A stretch of DNA of 64,000 bases from Frigidibacter albus (GCF_009908165.1 NZ_JAAAUC010000001.1:248001-312000); one strand, 5' to 3'; shown: positions 17,594-26,715, numbered from the stretch's first letter. The notes: generated by a model not told the origin, from the sequence alone. A program made the numbers and translations.

Positions 17594-18055
17594 ATGCTTG
17601 ACCCATTCGACCGCAAGATCCTCATGCTCCTGCAGCGCAATACCGACCAGTCGGTGTCGGAGATCGCGGACGAGGTCGGGCTGAGTGCGACGCCCTGCTG
17701 GCGGCGGATCCGCAAGTTGCAAGAGCAGGGCTACATCAAGAAACGCGTGGCGCTGCTGGACGAGACCAAGCTGAACGTTGGCGTTTCGGTCTTCATGGCG
17801 ATCCGCACCAATCAGCACACCGAAGAGTGGTCGCAGGCCTTTGTCCGTGCCGTGGGCGAGATCCCCGAGATTGTCGATGTGTTCCGCCTCGCCGGCGAGA
17901 TCGATTACATGCTGCGCGCCGTCGTGCCCGACATCGCGACCTATGACCGGGTCTACAAGCGCCTGATCTCGAAGCTGGATATCCACGACATCTCGTCGAT
18001 GTTCGCAATGGAGACGATCCGGTCGTCAACCGAACTGCCGCTCGACTACGCCTGA
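17594..18055 (+). CDS. Lrp/AsnC-family transcriptional regulator
   Basis: This 153-residue protein has an N-terminal HTH (DQSVSEIADEVGLSATPCWRR, then IRKLQEQGYIKK) and the C-terminal RAM ligand-binding domain. The RAM region includes VFRLAGEIDYMLRAVVPDIA and the closing SSMFAMETIRSSTELPL. The length is typical. It responds to an amino acid in most family members. The convergent class-V aminotransferase gene ends nine bases away, so an amino-acid or sulfur-amino-acid pathway is a reasonable guess. Confidence 0.92.
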   Translation: MLDPFDRKILMLLQRNTDQSVSEIADEVGLSATPCWRRIRKLQEQGYIKKRVALLDETKLNVGVSVFMAIRTNQHTEEWSQAFVRAVGEIPEIVDVFRLAGEIDYMLRAVVPDIATYDRVYKRLISKLDIHDISSMFAMETIRSSTELPLDYA

Positions 18056-18070
18056 AGCGCGCCCTCAGGC
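18050..18070. other. Inverted repeat holding both convergent stop codons
   Basis: GCCTGA and TCAGGC (6-bp arms, 9-base spacer) contain the TGA stop of the Lrp gene and the TGA stop of the minus-strand aminotransferase gene. It may act as a weak bidirectional hairpin. There is no T-run. Confidence 0.3.
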
Positions 18071-19495
18071 AGCCTTCGGCGTGAAAATCGCCCGCGCGCT
18101 GTCCACGTCGTAGAAAGACGCAAAGCCGTGCGCCTCCTCCGACAGGGCTCGCACGCTGCCCAGGATGTAGTCAACCTCGGCGTCGCTCATCAGCACCGAC
18201 AGGTTGAGCCGGACGAAACCCGGCTTCTCCAGCTCCTTGCCGCTGAGGATGTCGTCCCGCAACTGCGCCGCAATACCGTCCAGCCCCAGCAGTCGGAGCA
18301 CATAGGGCCCCGCACAGGCGCAGCCGCCGCGCGCCTGGATGCCGTAGCGGTCGCTCAGCAGCCGGGTCGTCAGCTGCTGATGCACGAAGCCGCCGTCGGG
18401 GTGGCGGATGCGGAAGGACAGGATCGGCAACCGCTCGGGCACCGTGAGGCCAAGCACCTCGATCCCAGGCGCCGCTTGCAACGCGGCCAGCGCGCGGGCG
18501 GCGAGGCTACGGTTGCGCCCGGCCATGTGGGCGGCCCCGATTTCTTCCTTCAGGATCACGCAAAGGCAGGCGCGGATGTCGCCTACGATATTTGGCGTGC
18601 CGGCTTCCTCGCGATGCTCGAGTTGGCCGCTATAGTCGTGGGTCTCGGCCGAGACGAAGCGGACGGTGCCGCCGCCGACCCAGGTTGGCCGGCCGGACAC
18701 GACGGCATCGCGGCGCAACACCAGCACGCCTGAAGCCCCCGGCCCGCCCACGAATTTGTGCGGCGAGAACACGAGGGCGTCGATCTCGGCACCCGGGGCA
18801 GGGGTCATCTGCATCGGCAGATAGGGGCCGCCCCCGGCGTAGTCCCAGACGATGCGGGCGCCCGCGGCCTTGACCCGGCGGGTCAGGCCTTCGACATCGG
18901 CGATGATGCCTGTCACGTTGGAGGCCGCCGAGAACGCGCAGATGATCCGGTCGAAATCCCCCACGTCGGCCAGCGCATCATCCAGCCTGTCCAGATCCGG
19001 TCCGCCGGTCGCCGCTTCGGGCAAGGTCACGACCTCGGCCCCGCTCTCCCGCCAGGGCAGGATGTTCGAATGATGTTCGTAGGGGCCGAGGATCACCTTG
19101 ACCCGGCCCCGGTCGGCGCCCAGCAGGCTCACAAGGCGGTTCAGCCCCGCGGTCGCGCCGGACCCGGTGAAGATGACGGCGTGGTGCGCATCGGCCCCGC
19201 AATGGGCGGCGATGGTGGCGCGCGCGGCGTTGCGCAGCCGGGTCATGAAGCTTCCGCAATGCGAGGCTTCGGTGTGGCTGTTGGCGTAGTAGGGCAGCAC
19301 CTTTTCAAGAACGAACCGCTCGATCGCCATATGCGCGCGTCCCGAGGCCACGTAGTCGGCATAGACCATTGTCTTGCGCCCGAATGGGCCGTCGATTTCA
19401 GCCGCCTTTCCCACGATGCCCTCGGCAAGTTCGCGCCCTTTGGGAAGTGACTCGCGGAAGGCTGACAGCAGGGGAAGGGTGGGATGTTCGGTCAT
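18065..19495 (-). CDS. Class-V aminotransferase / cysteine-desulfurase-like PLP enzyme
   Basis: This is a 476-residue PLP enzyme of fold type I. Features are the N-terminal VYADYVASGR, His141 in YEHHSN, Asp218 in IVWDYAGGG and the Schiff-base lysine Lys247 in FSPHKFVGGPG. A Cys-rich RGGCACAGPY lies near residue 395, where cysteine desulfurases carry their catalytic cysteine loop. The start at ATG 19495 follows AGGAG. At 476 residues it is longer than SufS/NifS (about 400), with an extended C-terminus. Related long members are annotated only as aminotransferase class V, so desulfurase activity is inferred. It is convergent with the Lrp-type gene. Confidence 0.82.
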   Translation of the reverse strand: MTEHPTLPLLSAFRESLPKGRELAEGIVGKAAEIDGPFGRKTMVYADYVASGRAHMAIERFVLEKVLPYYANSHTEASHCGSFMTRLRNAARATIAAHCGADAHHAVIFTGSGATAGLNRLVSLLGADRGRVKVILGPYEHHSNILPWRESGAEVVTLPEAATGGPDLDRLDDALADVGDFDRIICAFSAASNVTGIIADVEGLTRRVKAAGARIVWDYAGGGPYLPMQMTPAPGAEIDALVFSPHKFVGGPGASGVLVLRRDAVVSGRPTWVGGGTVRFVSAETHDYSGQLEHREEAGTPNIVGDIRACLCVILKEEIGAAHMAGRNRSLAARALAALQAAPGIEVLGLTVPERLPILSFRIRHPDGGFVHQQLTTRLLSDRYGIQARGGCACAGPYVLRLLGLDGIAAQLRDDILSGKELEKPGFVRLNLSVLMSDAEVDYILGSVRALSEEAHGFASFYDVDSARAIFTPKAA

Positions 19496-19634
19496 GCGAC
19501 TGCTCCTGGGGTATGGCGGCAGACTACGGAAAGCGTGGCGCAAAATGGTCGCCTTCTGTAGCCGACATTCGGCGGTCGCGTGTCATTGCGTTCCAATATT
19601 TCCCCGGGACAGCGAAATTTTCTCTCACAACCGA

Positions 19635-19650
19635 CATGTTCGTTAACATG
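19635..19650. promoter_or_regulatory. Inverted repeat upstream of the aminotransferase gene
   Basis: CATGTT-CGTT-AACATG is a perfect 6-bp dyad about 140 bp before the minus-strand aminotransferase start, within an AT-richer stretch (about 19590-19655). It is a candidate operator, for example for the neighbouring Lrp protein. Confidence 0.35.
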
Positions 19651-19741
19651 ACTCTCCAGCAGCAACGCAGCGGCGGCGGGGGCGCAAGATCAGGGGCTGA
19701 GCGGCGCAGCAGCCATTTGCCCCGCCATTGGTCAAGATCGC

Positions 19742-21058
19742 CTAGCGTCCAGTGATCCCCGGGAACATGATCAGCAAGGCAACCGCGAGGATCTGCAATC
19801 CGATGAAGGGGATCAGCGCGCGGAAGATTTCTCCCAGTGACATGTCGGGCGGTGCCACGCTCTTGAGGTAGAAGGCGGCTGGCCCGAACGGGGGCGAGAG
19901 GAACGAGATCTGCATGTTCATGCAGAACAGCACGCCGAACCAGACCGGATCGAGCCCGAGCGAGACGATGATCGGAACGAAGATCGGCATGGTCAGCAAC
20001 GCGATACCGACCCAGTCGAGGAAGGCCCCCAGCACGAAGAGGATCACCATCATCACCAGCACGATCACGGTGGGATTGTCCGAGATGCCGGTCATCAGCG
20101 CAGTGATGAAGCGGATGCCGCCCATCAGGTTGTAGACGCCGACCAGCGCGGTGGCGCCGATGCCGATCCACACGATCATGCCCACGGTCGCCAGCGTCTG
20201 CAGCGCCGAGTCGCGCAGCAGCGCATAGGTGAACTCTCCGCGCAGGATGGTCGCCAGCAGCACGCCGCCGACGCCGACCGCCGACGCCTCGGTGACCGAG
20301 GCGATGCCGCCATAGATCGAGCCGAGGACGACGAACACCACCAGCAGCGGCATGATCAGCCCCTTGAGGAGCTTGGCCTTCTCGACATTCGGCACGGGGA
20401 CGGTATCCGGGGCAGGGGCCAGGGACGGATTGAGGTTCACCCGGATCAGGATGTAGGCGACATAGAACATCGCCAGCATGAAGCCCGGCATGAAGGCGGC
20501 GGTGAACAGGTCGCCGATCGAGACGTTGGCGGTGAGGCCGTACATGATCAGCACGATGGAGGGCGGCACCATCGCCCCGAGCGAGCCGCCGGCGCAGACG
20601 ACGCCGATGGACAGCGCCCGGTCATAGCCCTGCCGCAGCATCTGTGGCAGCGCGAGCAGGCCAAGCAGCACGATCTCGCCGCCGATGATCCCGCTCATGG
20701 CGGCAAGGATCACGGCGACGAAGATGGTCTGCACCGCGACCCCGCCGCGTAGCCGGCCGCCGATCAGCTTCATCGCATCGAAAAGGTCGCGCGCGATGCC
20801 GGACCGGTCGAGGATCGCCGCCATCAGCACGAACATCGGCACCGAGACGAAGATGAAGCTTTCGACGAAGGTGTAGATCCGGCTGGTGATCAGGGGGATG
20901 GCCATCGGCCCGAACCAGCCAAGCGCGAAGATCAGCGCGACCAGCAGCGTCACGAAGGCCAGCGGCATCCCGGTCAGCAGCAGCAGGACCATCAGGCCGA
21001 ACATGACTGCGGTGCCGGGGCCGATGCCGAGGGCGGACAGATCGAAAAGCTCAGCCAC
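19742..21058 (-). CDS. TRAP transporter large permease (DctM family)
   Basis: This 438-residue inner-membrane protein has about 12 membrane segments of the ion-transporter type. DctM stretches include LLLTGMPLAFVTLLVALIFA, AMSGIIGGEIVLLGLLALPQ and GGSLGAMVPPSIVLIMYGL, with VLGAFLDWVGIALLTMPIF later. It forms the sodium-driven channel of a TRAP importer. Its GTG start (21058) overlaps the DctQ stop by eight bases. It is the last gene of the minus-strand sugar-acid operon that starts at 25793. Confidence 0.93.
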   Translation of the reverse strand: MAELFDLSALGIGPGTAVMFGLMVLLLLTGMPLAFVTLLVALIFALGWFGPMAIPLITSRIYTFVESFIFVSVPMFVLMAAILDRSGIARDLFDAMKLIGGRLRGGVAVQTIFVAVILAAMSGIIGGEIVLLGLLALPQMLRQGYDRALSIGVVCAGGSLGAMVPPSIVLIMYGLTANVSIGDLFTAAFMPGFMLAMFYVAYILIRVNLNPSLAPAPDTVPVPNVEKAKLLKGLIMPLLVVFVVLGSIYGGIASVTEASAVGVGGVLLATILRGEFTYALLRDSALQTLATVGMIVWIGIGATALVGVYNLMGGIRFITALMTGISDNPTVIVLVMMVILFVLGAFLDWVGIALLTMPIFVPIIVSLGLDPVWFGVLFCMNMQISFLSPPFGPAAFYLKSVAPPDMSLGEIFRALIPFIGLQILAVALLIMFPGITGR

Positions 21059-21638
21059 GGCGATCCCCTTTCAGACGGCGGAAGTGGTTCCAGGCCAGCA
21101 CGAGGTATTGCAGCGCCAGCAGGATCATCACCACCAGCAGGAAGGTCTTCACCAGGGCGGGGGTCGGCGGGTTCCAGGCAGACCCGCTCCGTTCCAGCCG
21201 GAACGCGCCGCTGGGGGCGAAGGTGGCGTTGCGCACCATCAGCACGGCGGCATAGGTGAAGGCCAGCGATGCAATGCACGAGACGATGGAGATCAGCACG
21301 TCCATCACCCGCCGCCAGTAGGGCGAGAGCGAGTCGTAGATCAGCACGACGCGGATATGAGAGTTGCGCGAGGCGCAGTAGAGCCCGCCGAAGATGAAGG
21401 CGATCCCGCACAGGAACGTCGTCGTCTCATGCGCCCACCGGGTGGGGCTGTTGAAGATATAGCGCAGGAAGACCTCCAGCAGCAGCACGAGTGCGGCGAT
21501 CACGATGCCCGCGGCGAAGATGTAACCCAGCCTGTCCACCTGCCGCCCCAGCCACCCGGCTTCGGCAAGCGGGCCGGGCAGTTCCGTTGTCGGCAAAATG
21601 ACCGGGCTCCCGGGATCGGGGTCGGGGTGCAGCGCCAT
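21051..21638 (-). CDS. TRAP transporter small permease (DctQ family)
   Basis: This 195-residue protein has four membrane segments. Characteristic parts are FLRYIFNSPTRWAHETTTFL and GLYCASRNSHIRV, after an N-terminal Pro-rich cytoplasmic tail of about 40 residues. It links the DctP-type binding protein to the DctM subunit. It lies between dctP- and dctM-like genes in the expected order. Confidence 0.92.
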   Translation of the reverse strand: MALHPDPDPGSPVILPTTELPGPLAEAGWLGRQVDRLGYIFAAGIVIAALVLLLEVFLRYIFNSPTRWAHETTTFLCGIAFIFGGLYCASRNSHIRVVLIYDSLSPYWRRVMDVLISIVSCIASLAFTYAAVLMVRNATFAPSGAFRLERSGSAWNPPTPALVKTFLLVVMILLALQYLVLAWNHFRRLKGDRRG

Positions 21639-21698
21639 CTAATCGTCCTCCCAGTGTCGAAAGACGGGCGGGCCCGAAGGCCGCGCCCGCAGAGCCGT

Positions 21699-22709
21699 TT
21701 ACAGCATGCCCTTTTCGGTCAGGTAGGCGTTCAGCGCCGTGAAGACCTTGCCCGCCATCTCGGACCCTGCCGCGACCTTCTCCCATTCGGCGCGGGCGAT
21801 GGTGCGGAACTTGGTACGCTCTTCATCCGACCAGTTGTGCACGGTGACGGTCCCAGAGGCCTTGGCCGCTTCCACGGCTTCCAGGTCGCGTTCCTTGAGT
21901 GTGGTGATCTGGGTCTGCTGGAACACCTTCACCGAGGCGATCATCGCCTCTTGCAGATCGGCGGGCAGGGCATCCCACTTTTCCTTGTTCATCGACACTT
22001 CGATAAGCGGCAGCGAGTGGAACCCCGGATAGACCGGATGCGGGGCGATGTCGTTCATCCCCAGCTCCTGATTGACCGAGAACACCGAATAGTCGGCAGC
22101 GTCGATCACCTTCTTGTCGAGCGAGGTGTAGACCTCGGACGAGGGCAGGTTCACCGGCGCTGCACCGGCGGCGGCAAAGACGTTGGCGATCATGCCTTCG
22201 GGGCTGCGGACCTTGACGCCGGCCAGATCGGCCACACTGTCCAGCGGCACGGCCGAAACGAAGGCCTCAAGCCCCGGGGTCGAGACGCCGATGAACTGCA
22301 GGCCGTAGGGGTTGATCAGCTCGTTCATCAGCTCCTTGCCGCCGCCATTCTCGACAAAGTCGATCATCTGCGCCGGGTCCGACCAGGCGCCGACCGGGTT
22401 GGCGATCAGCCCGAAGGCGGGGTCCTTGCCGGCGAAATACGAGGTGTCGGTGATATGGCCGTCAAGGATGCCGGCGGCAATGGCCTCGGGCGTTTCCTTG
22501 TAATCGACGATGGAGCCGACGGGCATCAGGTCGATGGCGATGCGGCCGCCGGTCATTTCCTTCACCGTCTCGGTCCAGCCCTGCTGGAAGATGTAGTTCG
22601 GGTTGCCCGCTGGGTCAGATGACTGCCAGCGGAAGGTGAAGTCCTGGGCCGAGGCGGTGCCCGCCATCAGGACGGCGGCACAGACGGTTGCCGCGAGGTT
22701 GCGTTTCAT
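21699..22709 (-). CDS. TRAP transporter substrate-binding protein (DctP family)
   Basis: This 336-residue periplasmic protein has a signal peptide (cleavage after TASA). DctP features include the LAGVKVRSPEG loop, whose arginine usually contacts the carboxylate of the ligand, and the following EVYTSLDKKVIDAADYS. It would present an organic acid to the DctQM permease. Since the same operon encodes sugar-acid dehydrogenases and an enolase-superfamily enzyme, a sugar acid (aldonate or uronate type) is the likely ligand. The exact compound is not readable from the sequence. Confidence 0.92.
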   Translation of the reverse strand: MKRNLAATVCAAVLMAGTASAQDFTFRWQSSDPAGNPNYIFQQGWTETVKEMTGGRIAIDLMPVGSIVDYKETPEAIAAGILDGHITDTSYFAGKDPAFGLIANPVGAWSDPAQMIDFVENGGGKELMNELINPYGLQFIGVSTPGLEAFVSAVPLDSVADLAGVKVRSPEGMIANVFAAAGAAPVNLPSSEVYTSLDKKVIDAADYSVFSVNQELGMNDIAPHPVYPGFHSLPLIEVSMNKEKWDALPADLQEAMIASVKVFQQTQITTLKERDLEAVEAAKASGTVTVHNWSDEERTKFRTIARAEWEKVAAGSEMAGKVFTALNAYLTEKGML

Positions 22710-22768
22710 GGGTAATCCTCCCTGGATTGATTAGACGACGACGTAACTGTTGGGCCGGGCGCCCCCAC

Positions 22769-23806
22769 TCACCCGGCGTCGAACGCGATCTGCACCTTCA
22801 TGGAGCGGCTGCGATCCCCCGCGCGCTCAAAGGCCGCGATGGCCTCTGACATCGGCAGGGTGGCGGTGATCAGCGGCGAAAGATCGACCACGCCCCGGTC
22901 GATCAGATCGACCGCCTGCGCGAATTCGCTGTCGAAGCGGAAGCTGCCGATGGTGCGGATCTCCTTGGTGACGAGCAGGCTGAGCGGCAGGGTGGCATCC
23001 GCCCCCAGGCCCACCAGCACCAGCAAGCCGCCGGGCTTGAGCACTGTGAAGGCCGAGAGCAGGGCCCTGGGGTTGCCCGAGCATTCGAAGACGACGTCCA
23101 CCGTGCCCTTGCCCGCCGCCAGATCGTCCAGCGAGCTGCCTGCCAGATTGATCACCCGCGTCGCGCCAAGACGGCGGGCGATGTCCAGCGGCGGATCTGA
23201 CAGGTCGGTGGCGATCACCTCCTGCGCGCCGGCGCGGGACGCGGCCAGCGTGGTCAGGCAGCCGATGGGGCCACAACCCGAGACAAGCACGCGCGCGCCG
23301 GTCAGGCCACCCGCCTGCCGCACCGCGTGCAGGCACACTGCGAAAGGTTCGGCGCAGGCGGCTGTCCCCAGATCGGTGCCGGGGCTGAGCCGGATCAGCT
23401 GTGCGGCAGGCAGGGTCACGCCTTGGCGGAACAGACCCTGCTGATGCGGAAACCGCATGGCGCTGCCGCTGAAACGCATGTCCGTGCAGTGGTTGCGCAT
23501 CCCCTTGCGGCAGAAGGCACACTCGTTGCAGGGCATCGAGGGGTTGATGGCGACCTTGTCACCGGCGGCAAGGCCGGAAACCCCGCCCCCGACCTCGGCC
23601 ACGACGCCCGAAACCTCATGCCCCAGTACCATCGGCTCGCGCAGCTTCACCGCGCCAAAGCCGCCGTGGTGATGGTAATGCAGGTCCGACCCACAGATCC
23701 CGCCGCGCGCGACATTGACCCGGACCTCGCCCGCCTGCGGAGGCATGGCCTCGGGCCGAGTGTCAAGGCGCAGATCGTTGGGCGCGTGGATGACGATGGC
23801 TTGCAT
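22769..23806 (-). CDS. idnD: Zinc-dependent alcohol dehydrogenase, L-idonate 5-dehydrogenase-like
   Basis: This 345-residue medium-chain dehydrogenase has catalytic-zinc residues Cys38 (GGICGSDLHYHHHGG) and His63/Glu64 (LGHE). The structural zinc is bound by Cys93, Cys96, Cys99 and Cys107, and the Rossmann glycines are in VSGCGPIGCL. The histidine cluster after GGICGSDLHY matches IdnD-type proteins. It would oxidise an aldonate such as L-idonate to the 5-keto acid. The start is ATG 23806; a longer open frame upstream runs into the SDR gene. The SDR gene follows the IdnO pattern, which supports the call, though sorbitol or gulonate dehydrogenase activity is possible. Confidence 0.75.
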   Translation of the reverse strand: MQAIVIHAPNDLRLDTRPEAMPPQAGEVRVNVARGGICGSDLHYHHHGGFGAVKLREPMVLGHEVSGVVAEVGGGVSGLAAGDKVAINPSMPCNECAFCRKGMRNHCTDMRFSGSAMRFPHQQGLFRQGVTLPAAQLIRLSPGTDLGTAACAEPFAVCLHAVRQAGGLTGARVLVSGCGPIGCLTTLAASRAGAQEVIATDLSDPPLDIARRLGATRVINLAGSSLDDLAAGKGTVDVVFECSGNPRALLSAFTVLKPGGLLVLVGLGADATLPLSLLVTKEIRTIGSFRFDSEFAQAVDLIDRGVVDLSPLITATLPMSEAIAAFERAGDRSRSMKVQIAFDAG

Positions 23807-23829
23807 GTGTGACCCTCCCCGGTCCGCTG

Positions 23830-24591
23830 TCAGAGCACCGAGATCATGCCGCCATCGGCATAGATGATCTGGCCGTTGACATAGTCCGACGCTGCAGAGG
23901 CAAGGAAGATCGCCGTGCCCGCCAGTTCTTCGGGCCGGCCCCAACGCCGGGCGGGGGTGCGCCCCTTCACCCAGGCGTCGAAGGCGGGGTTCGAGATCAG
24001 CGCCTCGTTCATGTCGGTGATCATGTAGCCCGGGCCGATGGCATTGGCCTGGATGCCATGCTCGGCCCATTCGGCGGCCATCGCCTTGGTCAGCATCTTG
24101 ATGCCGCCCTTGGCGACCGTGTAGGGCGCGACCGTGGCGCGGGCGAGTTCGGAGGTGAGCGAGCCGATATTGATGATCTTGCCGGCGCCGCGGGGCACCA
24201 TGCGCCTGGCCGCCTCGCGGCCCACGAGGAAGGCCGAGGTCAGGTTGGTGTCGATCACCCGCTGCCAGTCTGCCGTCTCCAGCTCCAGCAGCGGTTTGCG
24301 GAACTGGATGCCGGCGTTGTTCAGCAAGATGTCGATGGCGATCCCATCGGCATCGAACCCGGCGAAGGCGGCCACGACCGCGGGTTCATCCGTCACGTCG
24401 AAGGCGGCGGTCAGCACGTCATGGCCCTCGGCGCGCATCTCGGCCGCGGCTTCTGCCAGCCGCGCCGCATTCACCCCGTTCAGCACCACTCGCGCCCCGG
24501 CCTGCGCCAGTCCTTCGGCGAAGGCACGCCCCAGCCCGCGGGACGAGCCGGTCACAAGCGCGGTTTTGCCTGTCAGATCGAACAGCTTCAT
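23830..24591 (-). CDS. idnO: Short-chain dehydrogenase, gluconate 5-dehydrogenase-like
   Basis: This SDR of 253 residues (255 from the upstream ATG at 24597) has TGSSRGLG cofactor motif, LLNNAG, catalytic Ser in NIGSL and YTVAKGGIK. The C-terminus is NGQIIYADGGM. I prefer the ATG at 24591 because GGAGG lies seven bases upstream of it, whereas it is only one base from the first ATG. The first ATG overlaps the stop of the enolase-like gene. IdnO converts 5-keto-gluconate and gluconate. The enzyme here probably handles the keto acid made by the neighbouring dehydrogenase. Confidence 0.75.
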   Translation of the reverse strand: MKLFDLTGKTALVTGSSRGLGRAFAEGLAQAGARVVLNGVNAARLAEAAAEMRAEGHDVLTAAFDVTDEPAVVAAFAGFDADGIAIDILLNNAGIQFRKPLLELETADWQRVIDTNLTSAFLVGREAARRMVPRGAGKIINIGSLTSELARATVAPYTVAKGGIKMLTKAMAAEWAEHGIQANAIGPGYMITDMNEALISNPAFDAWVKGRTPARRWGRPEELAGTAIFLASAASDYVNGQIIYADGGMISVL

Positions 24592-24593
24592 GG

Positions 24594-25793
24594 TCATACC
24601 TCCGAAACGCGTGAGGAGAGGTCGGACCTCTCGAAAAAGGCGGGCAGCAGCTCCAGCCCGAGGCCGGGCGCCTCGGTGGGATAGACATATCCGCCCTCAA
24701 TCTTCGGCATCTCGGTGACCAGTTCCAGATACCAGCCCTTGTAGAAGGCCCGGACGGATTCCTGGATCAGGGTATTGGGCTGGCTGAAGCTCATATGGAT
24801 GGCGGCGGCAAAGCCGACCGGGCCGATGCAGTCATGCGGCGCGAAGGGCCGGTGATAGGTATCGGCCATCGCGGCGATCTTGCGGCCCTCGGTCAGCCCG
24901 CCGGTCCAGCACAGGTCGGCCATCACCACATGGGCGGCGTCGCGGTCGAGATATTCCTTGTAGGCAAAGCGCGACCCCAGCGTTTCGGACGCGCAGGTCA
25001 TCACCGTGGTGGAGCGGGCAAATTCCGCCAGCGCCTGCGGCGAGTTCATCTTGATCGGGTCTTCATACCACAGCGGCTGATAGGCCTCGACCTCGCGCGC
25101 GATCTTCATCGCCGTGGGCAGGTTCCACAGCGAGTGCATTTCCAGCATGATTTCCATCTTGTCGCCCACGGCGCGGCGGATTTCCTCGAAGGGTTTCAGC
25201 GCGATCTTCATCGCGCTGGCGCTGATATGCTGGCCCTTGAACTCAGCGGCGTGCGGATCGAACGGCCAGATCTTCATGGCGGTGATGCCGTTTTCAAACA
25301 GGTCCTCGGCAAGGGCGGCAGGCCGGTTCATGAAGCCGTCAAGATCCTCATAGGGGCTCTCGACCGAGCCAAGATCCCAGTTTGCCACCGGCTTGATGTT
25401 GCCCGACCGGACGTAGCGGGTGCCGGCGCAGGTGTTGTAGATGCGCATCTTGTCCCAGCACTGCCCGCCGAGCATCTGGTACACGGGCTGGCCGCAAACC
25501 TTGCCGAACAGGTCCCACAGCGCGATGTCGATGGCCGAGGCGGCGCGGTATTCCACCCCCGTGCTGGCCTGTGCCATCGGCAGGCTGACCATTTCCCTGT
25601 GCAGCAGCTCGATGTTTAGCGGGTTCTGGCCCAGCAGGCGCACCGACAGCGTGTCATGGATATGCGCCTCGACGGCGCCGGCGCCATAGAACGTCTCGCC
25701 AAGCCCGGTGATGCCGGCATCGGTTTCGACATGCACCCAGAGGACGTTCGAGAACTCTACCGCGCGGAAGGTTCTGATGGCCGTGATCTTCAT
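24594..25793 (-). CDS. Mandelate racemase/enolase-superfamily sugar-acid dehydratase or cycloisomerase
   Basis: This 399-residue protein has an N-terminal capping domain and a C-terminal beta barrel. Probable metal ligands are Glu218 (LEMHS), Glu244 (WYEDP) and Glu270 (ASETL), with His220 beside the first. The general base His320 lies in FAPHDCIGPV, and Lys174 is in AMKIWPFDP. The pattern belongs to the mandelate-racemase subgroup acting on acid sugars, but the exact substrate cannot be chosen. The ATG at 25793 follows an unremarkable upstream sequence, and a longer frame lacks family resemblance. It is the first gene of the operon and divergent from a GntR regulator. Confidence 0.82.
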   Translation of the reverse strand: MKITAIRTFRAVEFSNVLWVHVETDAGITGLGETFYGAGAVEAHIHDTLSVRLLGQNPLNIELLHREMVSLPMAQASTGVEYRAASAIDIALWDLFGKVCGQPVYQMLGGQCWDKMRIYNTCAGTRYVRSGNIKPVANWDLGSVESPYEDLDGFMNRPAALAEDLFENGITAMKIWPFDPHAAEFKGQHISASAMKIALKPFEEIRRAVGDKMEIMLEMHSLWNLPTAMKIAREVEAYQPLWYEDPIKMNSPQALAEFARSTTVMTCASETLGSRFAYKEYLDRDAAHVVMADLCWTGGLTEGRKIAAMADTYHRPFAPHDCIGPVGFAAAIHMSFSQPNTLIQESVRAFYKGWYLELVTEMPKIEGGYVYPTEAPGLGLELLPAFFERSDLSSRVSEV

Positions 25794-25983
25794 GCTGCGC
25801 TTTTCCCGCTTCGCCTGATCCCGGGCAAAACAAGGCCGTTGCCGAAACATGACGTTCCGGCACATGGGTCACTTGCTTGTCGCTTTCCTCCGGGAAGAAT
25901 CAGGCTGTCTGACTTTTCTCTGGCCGGACGTAAGCACGGCCCCTACAATCGTATCAACAGAAAACTCGCTATTGGCGGCAAAA

Positions 25984-26715
25984 ATGAACGAACCTGTCAT
26001 ACAATCCGCGTCCGACAGTGTGGCGGTACCCTCCGGCCTCGTCGAGCGGGCGATCACGGACATCCGCGCGCTGATCCGGGATGCCGGGCTGAAGGCGGGG
26101 GATGTCTTACCGTCGGAAACCGCGATTTCCGAACGGCTTGGCGTGTCACGGGCGGTGACGCGCGAGGCGTTTCGCGCCCTGTCTGCCCTGCGCATCCTGG
26201 AGATCGGCAATGGCCGGCGGGCGCGAGTTGCCGCGCCGGATGCCGCCGCGCTGAGCATGATCATCGACCACACGGTCTATACCAAGCAGCTGTCGATCCA
26301 GCAGGTGCTCGATGTCCGCCGCACGCTGGAACTGCGCACCGCCAGCCTCGCCGCGCTACGGCGCAGCGATGCCGAGGCGCGGATGCTGCAAGACACCGTG
26401 GCGCAGATGTTCGCCAGTCTTGAAGATCCTGGCAAGCTGATGGGTCTCGACATCCACTTCCACGAAGTCATCGCGCGGGCGTCCGGAAACTCGCTTTACG
26501 CCATTCTGGTCGGATCGTTTCGGGTGATCACCGAGCAGACCTGGCATATCGGCTGGCGCAGCCGCGGGTCGCTGGCGAACCGGACCGAGAATATCCGCTG
26601 CCATGAGCGCATCGCCACGGCAATTGCAGTACAGGATCCGGTGCGGGCCGAGACGATGATGGCCGAGCATTTCGACTCGGCGATGACCGTTCTGCTCAGC
26701 GCGGGCGTGACCTGA
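25984..26715 (+). CDS. GntR-family regulator, FadR/FCD subgroup
   Basis: This 243-residue regulator has an N-terminal winged helix (VERAITDIRALIRDAGLKAG, PSETAISERLGVSRAVTREA) and an all-helical FCD effector domain. The FCD metal-site pattern is visible as DIHFHEVIARASGN and RTENIRCHERIATAI, followed by MMAEHF. I use ATG 25984, 60 bp after an in-frame stretch of TAs and TACAAT that could be part of the promoter. Longer frames to 25849 look non-coding. It is divergent from the sugar-acid operon and most likely represses it until a pathway intermediate binds. Confidence 0.87.
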   Translation: MNEPVIQSASDSVAVPSGLVERAITDIRALIRDAGLKAGDVLPSETAISERLGVSRAVTREAFRALSALRILEIGNGRRARVAAPDAAALSMIIDHTVYTKQLSIQQVLDVRRTLELRTASLAALRRSDAEARMLQDTVAQMFASLEDPGKLMGLDIHFHEVIARASGNSLYAILVGSFRVITEQTWHIGWRSRGSLANRTENIRCHERIATAIAVQDPVRAETMMAEHFDSAMTVLLSAGVT

